Assembly (NCBI GenBank): GCA_022820805.1
Contig: JAJEEV010000020.1
Coordinates: 1-50,620, forward strand
Direction: 5' to 3'
DNA length: 50,620 nucleotides
Origin: Acidimicrobiia bacterium
GTDB taxonomy: Bacteria; Actinomycetota; Acidimicrobiia; Acidimicrobiales; Aldehydirespiratoraceae
In this document: positions 16,481-24,099 of the stretch, one piece after another
How the letters are laid out: each line of letters begins with the position of its first letter
Position numbering within the stretch: position 1 is the first letter of the stretch
Notes under the pieces: model-generated
Told to the model about the DNA's origin: nothing
What the model saw: only the letters and a program-made list of their open reading frames with translations
The model's database searches: none
Position numbers and translations under genes: made by a program

Positions 16481-17692
16481 ATGGACGCCGGGAGCATGGA
16501 CGCCGAGATGGACTACTCGGCGCCGCCCTATGACGAGTGGGACTCCGCCCAGCCCTACGAGCAGTGGGACCACGCCCGCCGCCACTGTCCCGTCATCCGC
16601 GAGGAGGGCATCAGCTTCACCGACGAGCCCGCGCTGCACCGGTTCACGCTGACGTCCTGGGACGACGCCGATCAGGTGCTGCGGGACTGGCGCACGTTCT
16701 CGGCGTCGATCAACGCGGAGGTCATGCGCCCCTACATGGGTGAGCTGCTGCTCGGCCTCGACGGCGACGAGCATCGCCGCTACCGCAACCTGGTGGCCTA
16801 CGCCTTCCGCCGCTCGACCCTGGAGCGCTGGCGGGCCGAGCTGATCGTGCCCGTGATCGACGCCCTGCTCGACGGCATCGCCGGAGCCGGCAGGGCCGAC
16901 CTGGTGGCCTCGGTGACCAGCAGGTTCCCCGTGCAGGTGATATGCGGGATCGTGGGCGTGCCCACCGCCGACCACGAGCAGTTCAACGAATGGTCGATCC
17001 GGATCAACTACGGGCCGCTGTACCCGGAGGAGGGCAGCGCTGCGTCGCAGGCCATGCGCGACTACCTGGAGCCGCTGGTGGAGGCCCGCAGGGCCGAGCC
17101 CACCGGCGACCTGCTGTCGGAACTGGTGCACGCCGAGGTCGACGGCGCCCGGCTCACCGACGAGAAGATCTACGGGTTCCTGCGGCTGCTCCTGCCGGCC
17201 GGGGCCGAGACCACCTACCGGGCCTTCGGTTCGTGCCTGCTGGCCCTGCTGGACCGTCCCGGGGCGATGGCTCGGGTGCGGGCCGACCGTTCGCTGGTGC
17301 CGGCCGCGGTGGAGGAGACCCTGCGCTGGGAGACGTCGGTGACGATGGTGGCCCGCCGGGCCACCACGGACACCGAGGTCGGCGGCTGTCCGGTGCCGGC
17401 TGGGTCGCCGGTGTCGATAATCAACGGGTCGGCGTCGCACGACGAGGCCCGCTGGGACGAGCCCGCTGAGTGGGACCTTGATCGGGAGTCCCGCCAGCAC
17501 ATGGCCTTCGGCACGGGACCGCACCAGTGCTTGGGGATGCACCTGGCCCGCATGGAGCTGGAGGTCGGGGTCAACGCCGTGCTCGACCGCCTTCCCAACC
17601 TGCGCCTCGACCCCGACGCCGAGCACCCGGTGATCAGCGGCTACGCCTTCCGAGGCCCCCCAAGTCTCCCAGTCCTCTACGACCCGTCCTGA
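16481..17692 (+). CDS. Cytochrome P450
   Basis: 403 aa soluble bacterial-type P450. Visible are the I-helix AGAETT (about 240-245), the K-helix ExxR in VEETLRWET and the haem loop FGTGPHQCLGMHLAR with Cys350 as axial ligand. The N-terminus is uncertain: ATGs at 16454, 16481, 16496 and 16508 are in frame, and a GGGAGCATGGACGCC unit is duplicated there. 16481 is chosen because GGGAGG lies upstream. Its 3' end overlaps the converging acyl-CoA dehydrogenase by 16 bp. No ferredoxin or reductase gene is adjacent, so electrons must come from elsewhere. Substrate unknown. Confidence 0.9.
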   Translation: MDAGSMDAEMDYSAPPYDEWDSAQPYEQWDHARRHCPVIREEGISFTDEPALHRFTLTSWDDADQVLRDWRTFSASINAEVMRPYMGELLLGLDGDEHRRYRNLVAYAFRRSTLERWRAELIVPVIDALLDGIAGAGRADLVASVTSRFPVQVICGIVGVPTADHEQFNEWSIRINYGPLYPEEGSAASQAMRDYLEPLVEARRAEPTGDLLSELVHAEVDGARLTDEKIYGFLRLLLPAGAETTYRAFGSCLLALLDRPGAMARVRADRSLVPAAVEETLRWETSVTMVARRATTDTEVGGCPVPAGSPVSIINGSASHDEARWDEPAEWDLDRESRQHMAFGTGPHQCLGMHLARMELEVGVNAVLDRLPNLRLDPDAEHPVISGYAFRGPPSLPVLYDPS

Positions 17693-18801
17693 CCGGCGAG
17701 GGCTAGGCGGGCGACCCTGCGGCGGTGGTGGGAGGCCGAGCCGAAGTGGAGCTCGCCCACCTTGGCCCGGCGCAGGAACAGGTGCAGGTCGTGCTCCCAG
17801 GTGTAGCCGATGCCGCCCGCCAGCTGGAGGCCGTCCTGCACGCAGCGGCGCTGGGCCTCGCCCGCGGCGGCCTTGGCCATCGAGGCGGCCGGCGTCCGGT
17901 CCGGGTGGTCCTCGGCCAGAGTGAGCGCGGCGTAGTACACCAGCGCCCTGGCCCGCTCGATGTCGCGGTACATGTCGACCAGCTTGTGCTTGACCGCCTG
18001 GAACGAGCCGATGGGCACGCCGAACTGGATGCGCTGCCTGGCGTGCTCGTTGATGATGTCGAAGATTCGCTGGCAGGCGCCCACGGTGACCGCGGCCACG
18101 GCCGTCACCGACTCCTCCAGCGCCCGCCGGACTGCCTGGGCGGCGTCGCCGTCGCCCAGAAGCCGGTCTGCGGGCACCCGCACCCCGTCGAGGGCGATGG
18201 TGGAGTGACGGACGGCGGGATCGATGGGCACAACCTCGTCGGCCTGCACCGACGAGCCCGGGACCAGCACCACCCGCACCTCGCCGTCGAGGCGGACCAC
18301 GGCCGCGATCTCATCGGCGCCGGCCCCGTCCACCACGTAGTGCTTCGTGCCCGACAGCACCAGGTCGTCGCCGTCGCGCCGGGCGGTGGCCTGCACGCTC
18401 GCAGGGTCCCAGGTCCCGGCGCCCTCGTCGACGGCGACCGTGCCGGTGGTGTGGCCCGCGGCGACGGCCGCCAACAGCTCCGCTGCGCCCCTAGGGCCGG
18501 CCGCCTCGACGACCAGCGGCGCGAACTGGGTGACGGTGGCCACGAACGGCCCCGGCGCGGCGTGGCGGCCCAACTCCTCCAGCACGATGGCCAGCTCCAC
18601 CCAGCCGAAGTCCAGGCCCCCGGACTCCTCGGGCAGGGCCATGGCCGGCCATTCCAGCCCCACCAGCGTCTCCCAGAGCCCGTCGCCGTCCGATCGGCCG
18701 TCGGCGACGGCCCGGGCCAGCTCGGGCGGCGCCTCCGCGTCCAGCACTTCGCGCACCGCCCGCTGAAGCTCCAGCTGGTCCTCGGTGAACTCGAACTCCA
18801 T
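17677..18801 (-). CDS. Acyl-CoA dehydrogenase, divergent subunit type
   Basis: 374 aa FadE-family protein. It begins MEFEFTEDQLELQRAVREVL and ends with GGIGYTWEHDLHLFLRRAK instead of the GGTxEIQRNIIA tail of homomeric enzymes. The mid-domain lacks the usual SEPGAGSD motif. In mycobacterial steroid-type dehydrogenases, such subunits pair with a complementary one to make alpha2beta2 enzymes that share FAD sites; the adjacent gene at 18900-20102 has the complementary tail. A heteromer is inferred from this. It is downstream of that gene on the minus strand after a 98-bp gap with a 50-bp repeat, and its 3' end overlaps the P450. Confidence 0.87.
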   Translation of the reverse strand: MEFEFTEDQLELQRAVREVLDAEAPPELARAVADGRSDGDGLWETLVGLEWPAMALPEESGGLDFGWVELAIVLEELGRHAAPGPFVATVTQFAPLVVEAAGPRGAAELLAAVAAGHTTGTVAVDEGAGTWDPASVQATARRDGDDLVLSGTKHYVVDGAGADEIAAVVRLDGEVRVVLVPGSSVQADEVVPIDPAVRHSTIALDGVRVPADRLLGDGDAAQAVRRALEESVTAVAAVTVGACQRIFDIINEHARQRIQFGVPIGSFQAVKHKLVDMYRDIERARALVYYAALTLAEDHPDRTPAASMAKAAAGEAQRRCVQDGLQLAGGIGYTWEHDLHLFLRRAKVGELHFGSASHHRRRVARLALAGQDGS

Positions 18802-18816
18802 CGCTCAGCCCCGGGC

Positions 18817-18866
18817 GATCTCGGGAGTGTTGCGTGTCGTATGGCCCGGCAACTTGCACCGAGATT
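18817..18866 (+). repeat. 50-bp repeat with complementary ends, copy 3
   Basis: It starts GATCTCGGG and ends CACCGAGATT, exactly 50 bp like the other copies, with the core GTGTCGTATGGCCCGGCAA diverged in its second half. It lies between the two acyl-CoA dehydrogenase genes of a presumed operon, where a hairpin could affect the upstream/downstream transcript ratio. Confidence 0.7.
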
Positions 18867-18899
18867 GTGTGGTGGGCCGTCGCCGGCGTGGCATCGCAG

Positions 18900-20102
18900 T
18901 CAGCCCCGGGGTTGGCCGAGGACCCGCTCGGCGATGATGTTGCGCTGGATCTCGCTGGTGCCGCCGCTGATGGTGCCGGCGAAGGTGAAGAAGTAGCGGT
19001 CGGCCCACGACAGCGCGGCCCGGTCGCTCTCGTAGGGCTGCTGCGCGTCCGGGGGCACGGTGCGGTCCAGCCCGGCCGGCCCCAACGACTCCAGCATCAG
19101 CAGGGCCAGCTTCTGCTGGGCCTCCGAGCCCAGCAGCTTCAGCAGCGACTGGTCGGCCACATGCAGGCCCCGCTGGCTGCGGGCCAGCTGGCGCTGACCC
19201 AGCAGGCGCAGGGCCCACGAGTCCACGATCGAGCTTCCGAGCCCGTCGAGCACCACCGGATCGTCGGCCGCACCCGCCCCCGCGCCGTCGTTGAGCTGCT
19301 CGAGCATGTCCTCGAGCATCCTGTCGAGGCCCTGGGACCACAGGATCCAGAGCATCTCGCGCTCGTGGGCCAGCGAGCCGGTGCACACCCGCCAGCCGTC
19401 GTTCAGCTCGCCGACCAGGTTCTCGCGGGGAACCTCGACGTCGTCGAAGAACACCTCGTTGAAGTCGGGTTCTGTGCGGGCGATGTCGCGGAACGGCCGG
19501 CGCACCAGACCTGGCGTGTCGGTCTCGATGATCAGCGCGGAGATCCCCTTGTGCTTCGGCGCGTCGGGGTCGGTGCGTACGAAGGCGAGCAGCACGTCGG
19601 CGTGGTGGGCGCCCGAGGTCCACACCTTCTGGCCGTTGACGATGAAGCGGTCGCCGTCCAGCACGGCCCGGGTGGACAGCCCGGCCAGATCGCTGCCCGC
19701 GCCCGGCTCGCTCATGCCCAGCGCCGCCGTCCTGGTGGCCCGCATGATCGGCACCGCCCAACGGTGCTTCTGCTCGTCGGTGCCGAAGGTGATGATCGAG
19801 GCGCTGACGATGCCCAGCCCCTGCGGGTTGAAGCTCTGGGTGATGCGCCGCCGCCCGAGCTCCTCCCAGAACACCGCCTGCTCGTACAGGTCGGCGTTGC
19901 GCCCGCCGAACTCGGGCGGGTAGCCGGGCACCAGCCAGCCGTCGTCGAACATGCGTCGCTGGAAGTCCCGGGACCAGGCCGGGATGTCGGCGCTGGACCG
20001 GGGCCGGACGGTCGTGGCCTCCTCGTCGGGCAGGTTGGCGTCGAGCCAGGCCGAGAACTCGGCCCTGAACTCCTCGACCGCAGGCGAGTAGGTCAGTCGC
20101 AC
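18900..20102 (-). CDS. Acyl-CoA dehydrogenase
   Basis: 400 aa from a GTG start. Motifs are MSEPGAGSDLAGL, NGQKVWTSGAHHAD and the C-terminal GTISGGTSEIQRNIIAERVL, which provides the canonical FAD and tetramer contacts. It belongs to the long FadE clade common in actinobacteria and probably acts on bulky or branched acyl-CoAs. It is the upstream member of a two-gene minus-strand unit with the divergent dehydrogenase, and is itself divergent from the molybdenum hydroxylase genes across 127 bp, so shared regulation is possible. Substrate inference beyond acyl-CoA is not supported. Confidence 0.9.
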   Translation of the reverse strand: MRLTYSPAVEEFRAEFSAWLDANLPDEEATTVRPRSSADIPAWSRDFQRRMFDDGWLVPGYPPEFGGRNADLYEQAVFWEELGRRRITQSFNPQGLGIVSASIITFGTDEQKHRWAVPIMRATRTAALGMSEPGAGSDLAGLSTRAVLDGDRFIVNGQKVWTSGAHHADVLLAFVRTDPDAPKHKGISALIIETDTPGLVRRPFRDIARTEPDFNEVFFDDVEVPRENLVGELNDGWRVCTGSLAHEREMLWILWSQGLDRMLEDMLEQLNDGAGAGAADDPVVLDGLGSSIVDSWALRLLGQRQLARSQRGLHVADQSLLKLLGSEAQQKLALLMLESLGPAGLDRTVPPDAQQPYESDRAALSWADRYFFTFAGTISGGTSEIQRNIIAERVLGQPRG

Positions 20103-20138
20103 GCGGCAGCGTCGGGTGGCCGGGGCAGAGTCGTGTCG

Positions 20139-20164
20139 ATGATCATCATGGCATCTTGATCATC
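20139..20164. promoter_or_regulatory. Doubled TGATCATC, candidate operator
   Basis: In the 127-bp gap between divergent genes, TGATCATC occurs at 20140-20147 and 20157-20164, 17 bp apart, each containing the palindrome TGATCA. The arrangement suits a dimeric repressor acting on one or both genes. Function is inferred only. Confidence 0.25.
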
Positions 20165-20229
20165 TCTGCTGCGGGCGGAAGCCCCGCCAGCGTAACGGCT
20201 CGCCCGGTGGGACGTGCAAGACTGAAACA

Positions 20230-21243
20230 GTGGAGACCTCGCTCGCGTCAGGGCCGATGCTGCGGCCGTCGTCGTGGCGGGGCGCGATGCTGCTGCGCTC
20301 GCAATACCCGGACGCGTCCCCCATCTGCGGCGGCACCGATCTCATGGTCGACGTCAACTTCGGCCGGGCCCGGCCGCCCACGCTGCTGGACCTGACATCG
20401 GTCGAGGACATCGACTCCTGGGAGCTGATCGACGACGGCCGGACGGTTCGCATCGGCGCGGGAATGTCCTACACCAGGATCATCGACGAGGTGAGCGGCC
20501 CGTGCCCCGCCCTGGCTCAGGCCGCCCGCACGATCGGTTCGCCCCAGATCCGCAACCGCGGCACCGTGGCCGGCAACCTGGCCACGGCCTCGCCGGCCGG
20601 CGACTCCCATCCCGCGCTGCTGGCGTGCTGGGCGCAGGTGGAGGTCGAGTCGGTGCGGGGCCCGCGCCTCATCGACATCGACGACTTCTTCGTGGGACCC
20701 AAGCGCAGCGCGCTCGAGCCCGACGAGCTGATAAGGGCGGTGCGAGTGCCGGCTGCGACCGGCCCGCAGCAGTTCGCCAAGGTCGGGCCGCGCAACGCCA
20801 TGGTGATCGCCACTGTGTCGTTCGCCTTGAACCTGGATGCGGCCGCAGGGCGCGTCGGGACCGGGATCGGCTCAGCCGGTCCGACCCCCTTGCGGGCTCG
20901 GGCCGCCGAGCAGATGCTCGAGGATGTCCTGGCCGACCGACAAACGAGCGCGACCCAAGAGGCCGGCGGGTGGCAAACGAGCGCGACCCAAAAGGCCGGC
21001 GGGTGGCGGCGAGGAACGGCCGACCGACAATGGGGCGAAGCCCCGTCGGTCGGACGGCCTCGACGACAGGACCCGCCGGCCGTTGGCGACCGTGTGGCCC
21101 GTGAGTTCGGTGCCCTGGTCGCGGAGGCCGCTTCCCCGATCGACGATGTGCGGGGCAGCGCCCAGTACCGGCGGCACGCGCTCTCGGTGTTGGCCCGCCG
21201 CTGCCTCAACTGGGCACTCGCGGACCTGGAGGCCGACGCGTGA
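20230..21243 (+). CDS. FAD-binding medium subunit of a molybdenum hydroxylase (CoxM/CutM type), with inserted palindromic element
   Basis: 337 aa from a GTG start. The FAD-binding part shows ICGGTDLMVDV, the AARTIGSPQIRNRGTVAGN phosphate-binding motif and SPAGDSHPALLA. The C-terminal domain has SAGPTPLRARAAEQML and SPIDDVRGSAQYRRHALSVL. Between these lies an extra stretch of about 47 codons (20941-21081) encoded by a dispersed nested palindrome, with two 11-residue repeats (QTSATQEAGGW). The frame stays open through it. The subunit carries FAD and passes electrons from the iron-sulfur subunit to an acceptor. Its stop overlaps the next start as GTGA, completing an M-S-L gene order. Whether the insertion is tolerated cannot be judged from sequence. 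Confidence 0.87.
   Translation: METSLASGPMLRPSSWRGAMLLRSQYPDASPICGGTDLMVDVNFGRARPPTLLDLTSVEDIDSWELIDDGRTVRIGAGMSYTRIIDEVSGPCPALAQAARTIGSPQIRNRGTVAGNLATASPAGDSHPALLACWAQVEVESVRGPRLIDIDDFFVGPKRSALEPDELIRAVRVPAATGPQQFAKVGPRNAMVIATVSFALNLDAAAGRVGTGIGSAGPTPLRARAAEQMLEDVLADRQTSATQEAGGWQTSATQKAGGWRRGTADRQWGEAPSVGRPRRQDPPAVGDRVAREFGALVAEAASPIDDVRGSAQYRRHALSVLARRCLNWALADLEADA
20941..21081 (+). repeat. Nested palindrome copy C, in frame inside a coding sequence
   Basis: Two 33-bp direct repeats start at 20941 and 20974 (each contains GAGCGCGACCCAA). The 88-bp palindrome follows at 20994-21081: outer arms GGCCGGCGGGT and ACCCGCCGGCC, inner arms CCGACCGAC (21020-21028) and GTCGGTCGG (21045-21053), and a GGGGCgaaGCCCC tip. 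The total of 141 bp is 47 codons without a stop. The 33-bp duplication also preserves the frame. Confidence 0.9.
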
Positions 21244-21713
21244 AGGTGAACGTCACCGTCAACGGCGTGGCCCACAGCGTCGACCATGTGTGGGCGCTGG
21301 AGAGCCTGCTGGACTTCCTGCGGGAGCGGGTCGGGCTACGGGGCACCAAGAACGCCTGCGAGCAGGGCGAGTGCGGGTCGTGCTCGGTGTACGTAGACGG
21401 GGTGCTGGTGTGCTCGTGCCTGGTGGCGGCGGTGCAGGTGGAGGGCCGTTCCGTGGTGACCGTGGAGGGCCTCGCCTCCGACGGTGGGGTGCATCCGGTG
21501 CAGCAGGCGTTCCTCGATGCGGGGGCCGTCCAGTGCGGGTTCTGCACGCCGGGGATGGTCGTGGCGGCCCACTGCCTGCTGGCCGGCCATCCCGATCCCG
21601 ACGACCTGACCGTGCGAGAGGAGCTGTCGGGCAATCTGTGCCGCTGCACCGGCTACCAGAAGATCCTCGACGCCGTGAGCCTGGCCGCCGAGCGGTCCGG
21701 AGCGGCGCCATGA
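21240..21713 (+). CDS. 2Fe-2S small subunit of a molybdenum hydroxylase (CoxS/CutS type)
   Basis: 157 aa. The plant-type [2Fe-2S] ligands are in CEQGECGSCSVYVDGVLVCSC, and the second cluster's ligands are in QCGFCTPGMV and NLCRCTGYQKI, the standard eight-cysteine layout. It moves electrons from the molybdenum site to FAD. It overlaps both neighbours by 4 bp (GTGA upstream, ATGA downstream), so the three subunits are translationally coupled. Length is normal for the family. Confidence 0.95.
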   Translation: MKVNVTVNGVAHSVDHVWALESLLDFLRERVGLRGTKNACEQGECGSCSVYVDGVLVCSCLVAAVQVEGRSVVTVEGLASDGGVHPVQQAFLDAGAVQCGFCTPGMVVAAHCLLAGHPDPDDLTVREELSGNLCRCTGYQKILDAVSLAAERSGAAP

Positions 21714-24064
21714 CCGTGACGGGGCCGACGATGACGGTCACCGAGACCCCGACCCGGACGGCGACGCCGTCGGTGGTGGACGGCGTGGGGGCGTCGGCCG
21801 CCCGGCCCGACGGGCTCCCCAAGGTGGACGGCTCGTTCATCTACTCCTCCGACGAGTACCACGACGGTTCGCTGTGGGGCGTCACGCTGCGCAGCCCGCA
21901 TCCCCGGGCCCGGATCCTGGGGATCGACACCTCGCAGGCCGAGGGGCTCGACGGGGTGAGGTGCGTGCTGACCCACCGGGACGTGCCCGGTTCCAGGACC
22001 TACGGCATGAAGGTGTACGACCAGCCGGTGCTGGCCTTCGACGAGGTCCGCTACCAGGGCGAGCCGGTGGCGGTGGTGGCGGCCACCCATCCCGAGATCG
22101 CCCGGCGGGCGTGCGACCTGATCGTGGTGGACTACGAGGAACTGGTGCCCGACACCGATCCGGAGATGTCGCTGACCGGTCAGGTGGAGGGTCTGTTCGG
22201 TGGGGGCCTCGCCCGCCACATCAAGATCCGCCACGGCGACGTGGGCGCGGCCCGGGCCGCCGCCGACGTCGTCATCGAGGGCCGCTACGAGCTCGGCACC
22301 CAGGATCCCGCGTTCCTGGGGCCGGAGTCGGGTCTGGCCGTCCCGCTGGGCGACGGCGGGGTGGAGCTCTACGTGTCGTGCCAGAACCTCCACCTCGACC
22401 AGCAGCAGGTGGCCGACTGCCTGGATCTGCCCCTCGACAAGGTGCGGCTGGTGCTGTCGGGCGTCGGCGGCGCCTTCGGGGGCAAGGAGGACCTCAACGT
22501 CCACATCCACGCCTGCATGCTGGCTCTGCGCACCGCCCGGCCGGTTCGGATGGTCTACAGCCGCGAGGAGTCCTTCTTCGGCCATGTGCACCGCCACCCG
22601 GCCATCGCCGACATCGAGCTCGGGGCGAGCCGCGACGGCCGGCTGGTGTTCAGCAAGGTGCGGCTGGTGCTCGACGGCGGCGCCTACACGTCCACCTCGC
22701 AGGTGGTGATCGCCAACGGCTGCTACTTCGCGGCCGGGGCCTACGACGTGGCCAACGTCGAGATCGACGGGTTCGCCACCTACACCAACAACCCTCCCTG
22801 CGGGGCCATGCGGGGCTTCGGCGCGGTGCAGTCCTGCTACGCCATCGAGTCGGCCATGGACCGGCTGGCCGCGGCACTCGACATGCACCCGTTGGAGTTG
22901 CGCATGCGCAACGCCATCAGCGAGGGCGACCTGCTGCCCACCGGCCAGCCCGTCGACGGCCCCGCCCCGGTGCAGGAGATCCTGGCCTACCTGCGCGACC
23001 TGCCGCTGCCGCCGGACGCCGATCACGAGGCTGCCGACATGCGGGCCCGGCCGGGCGGGGTCGGCAACGTCACCCGGGGTGAGGGCATCCGGCGGGGAGT
23101 GGGCTATGCGCTGGGAATGAAGGCGATCGGCTTCTCGGGCGGGATGGACGACACCTGCACCGCCCGGGTCACGGTGTGGATCCGCGACGGCGAGCCGGTC
23201 GCCGAGGTCTACTGCGCCGGTCCCGAGCTCGGCCAGGGGGTCGTGACCCTGGAGGCCCAGATCGCTCGCAGCGAGCTCGGCGTACGCACTGTGGAGTTGC
23301 GGGACAAGGACACCGACATCGAGGAATCAGGCGCCTCCTCCGCGTCGCGCCAGAGCTGGATGACCGCCGGAGCGGTGGCCGGCGCCTGCGGCCTGGTGCG
23401 CGACGAGATCCTGGCCCGGGCCGCGGCCTACCTCGGCCGGCCCGCCGCCGGACTGGTCCTCGACGGTCGCGAGATCCGCGACCAGGACGGTCAGCGGTTG
23501 GTCTCGGTGGCCGACGTGCTCGGCCCCGAGTCGGTGTCGCACCCGTTCACCTACCGCCACCGCCCCACCGAGCCGGTCGACCCCGAACGGGGCCAGGGCA
23601 ACGCCCACATCGCCTTCGCCTACGCCGCACACCGGGCCGTCGTGGACGTGGACATCGAGCTGGGCCTGGTCAGGGTGGTCGAGATGGCCACTGCCCAGGA
23701 CGTCGGCAAGGCCATGAACCCAGCCGGCGTCGAGGGACAGATCGAGGGCGGCACCGTCCAGGGCTTGGGGCTGGCCGTGATGGAGGAGCTGCAGATAACC
23801 GGAGGCCGGATCCGCAACCCGTCCTTCACCGACTACCTGATCCCCACCATGCTCGACGTCCCGCCCATGCCCATGAAGATCTTCGAGTTCCCCCATCCCG
23901 ACTCCCCCTACGGCCTCAACGGCGTCGGCGAACCCCCCAACCTGTCGTCGACGCCGGCGGTGCTCAACGCGTTGCGCAACGCCACCGGCCTGGAGCTGCC
24001 CAGAGCACCCGTCCGCCCGTCGGACCTGGTGGTCGAGCCCTCGGTCCAGACAGGTATCGCGTAG
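21710..24064 (+). CDS. Molybdenum-cofactor large subunit of a xanthine-dehydrogenase-family hydroxylase
   Basis: 784 aa. An N-terminal a/b-hammerhead region (VDGSFIYSSDEYHDGSLWGV) is followed by cofactor-binding motifs SGVGGAFGGKEDLNV and GAMRGFGAVQ, and the C-terminal catalytic glutamate is in GLNGVGEPPNL. The active-site loop AYRCSFR of true form-I CO dehydrogenase is absent, so this is a CoxL-like hydroxylase of unknown substrate rather than a CO oxidiser. The ATG at 21710 overlaps the small-subunit stop. It probably hydroxylates a carbon in an aromatic, heterocyclic or carboxylic substrate in the cytoplasm. A Liv-type importer follows directly, suggesting the substrate is imported. Confidence 0.92.
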   Translation: MTVTGPTMTVTETPTRTATPSVVDGVGASAARPDGLPKVDGSFIYSSDEYHDGSLWGVTLRSPHPRARILGIDTSQAEGLDGVRCVLTHRDVPGSRTYGMKVYDQPVLAFDEVRYQGEPVAVVAATHPEIARRACDLIVVDYEELVPDTDPEMSLTGQVEGLFGGGLARHIKIRHGDVGAARAAADVVIEGRYELGTQDPAFLGPESGLAVPLGDGGVELYVSCQNLHLDQQQVADCLDLPLDKVRLVLSGVGGAFGGKEDLNVHIHACMLALRTARPVRMVYSREESFFGHVHRHPAIADIELGASRDGRLVFSKVRLVLDGGAYTSTSQVVIANGCYFAAGAYDVANVEIDGFATYTNNPPCGAMRGFGAVQSCYAIESAMDRLAAALDMHPLELRMRNAISEGDLLPTGQPVDGPAPVQEILAYLRDLPLPPDADHEAADMRARPGGVGNVTRGEGIRRGVGYALGMKAIGFSGGMDDTCTARVTVWIRDGEPVAEVYCAGPELGQGVVTLEAQIARSELGVRTVELRDKDTDIEESGASSASRQSWMTAGAVAGACGLVRDEILARAAAYLGRPAAGLVLDGREIRDQDGQRLVSVADVLGPESVSHPFTYRHRPTEPVDPERGQGNAHIAFAYAAHRAVVDVDIELGLVRVVEMATAQDVGKAMNPAGVEGQIEGGTVQGLGLAVMEELQITGGRIRNPSFTDYLIPTMLDVPPMPMKIFEFPHPDSPYGLNGVGEPPNLSSTPAVLNALRNATGLELPRAPVRPSDLVVEPSVQTGIA

Positions 24065-24099
24065 GCTGCACTACTACGGCGAGGATTCGGGAGGGCGAG

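Noticed and set aside
20994..21081. An internal terminator or frameshift element breaking the flavin subunit gene
   Set aside because: The insert is an exact number of codons, the frame stays open through it, and the C-terminal family motifs resume afterwards in the same frame.
21710..24064. Form-I CO dehydrogenase large subunit
   Set aside because: The gene order is coxMSL-like but the AYRCSFR loop is missing, so CO oxidation is not supported.
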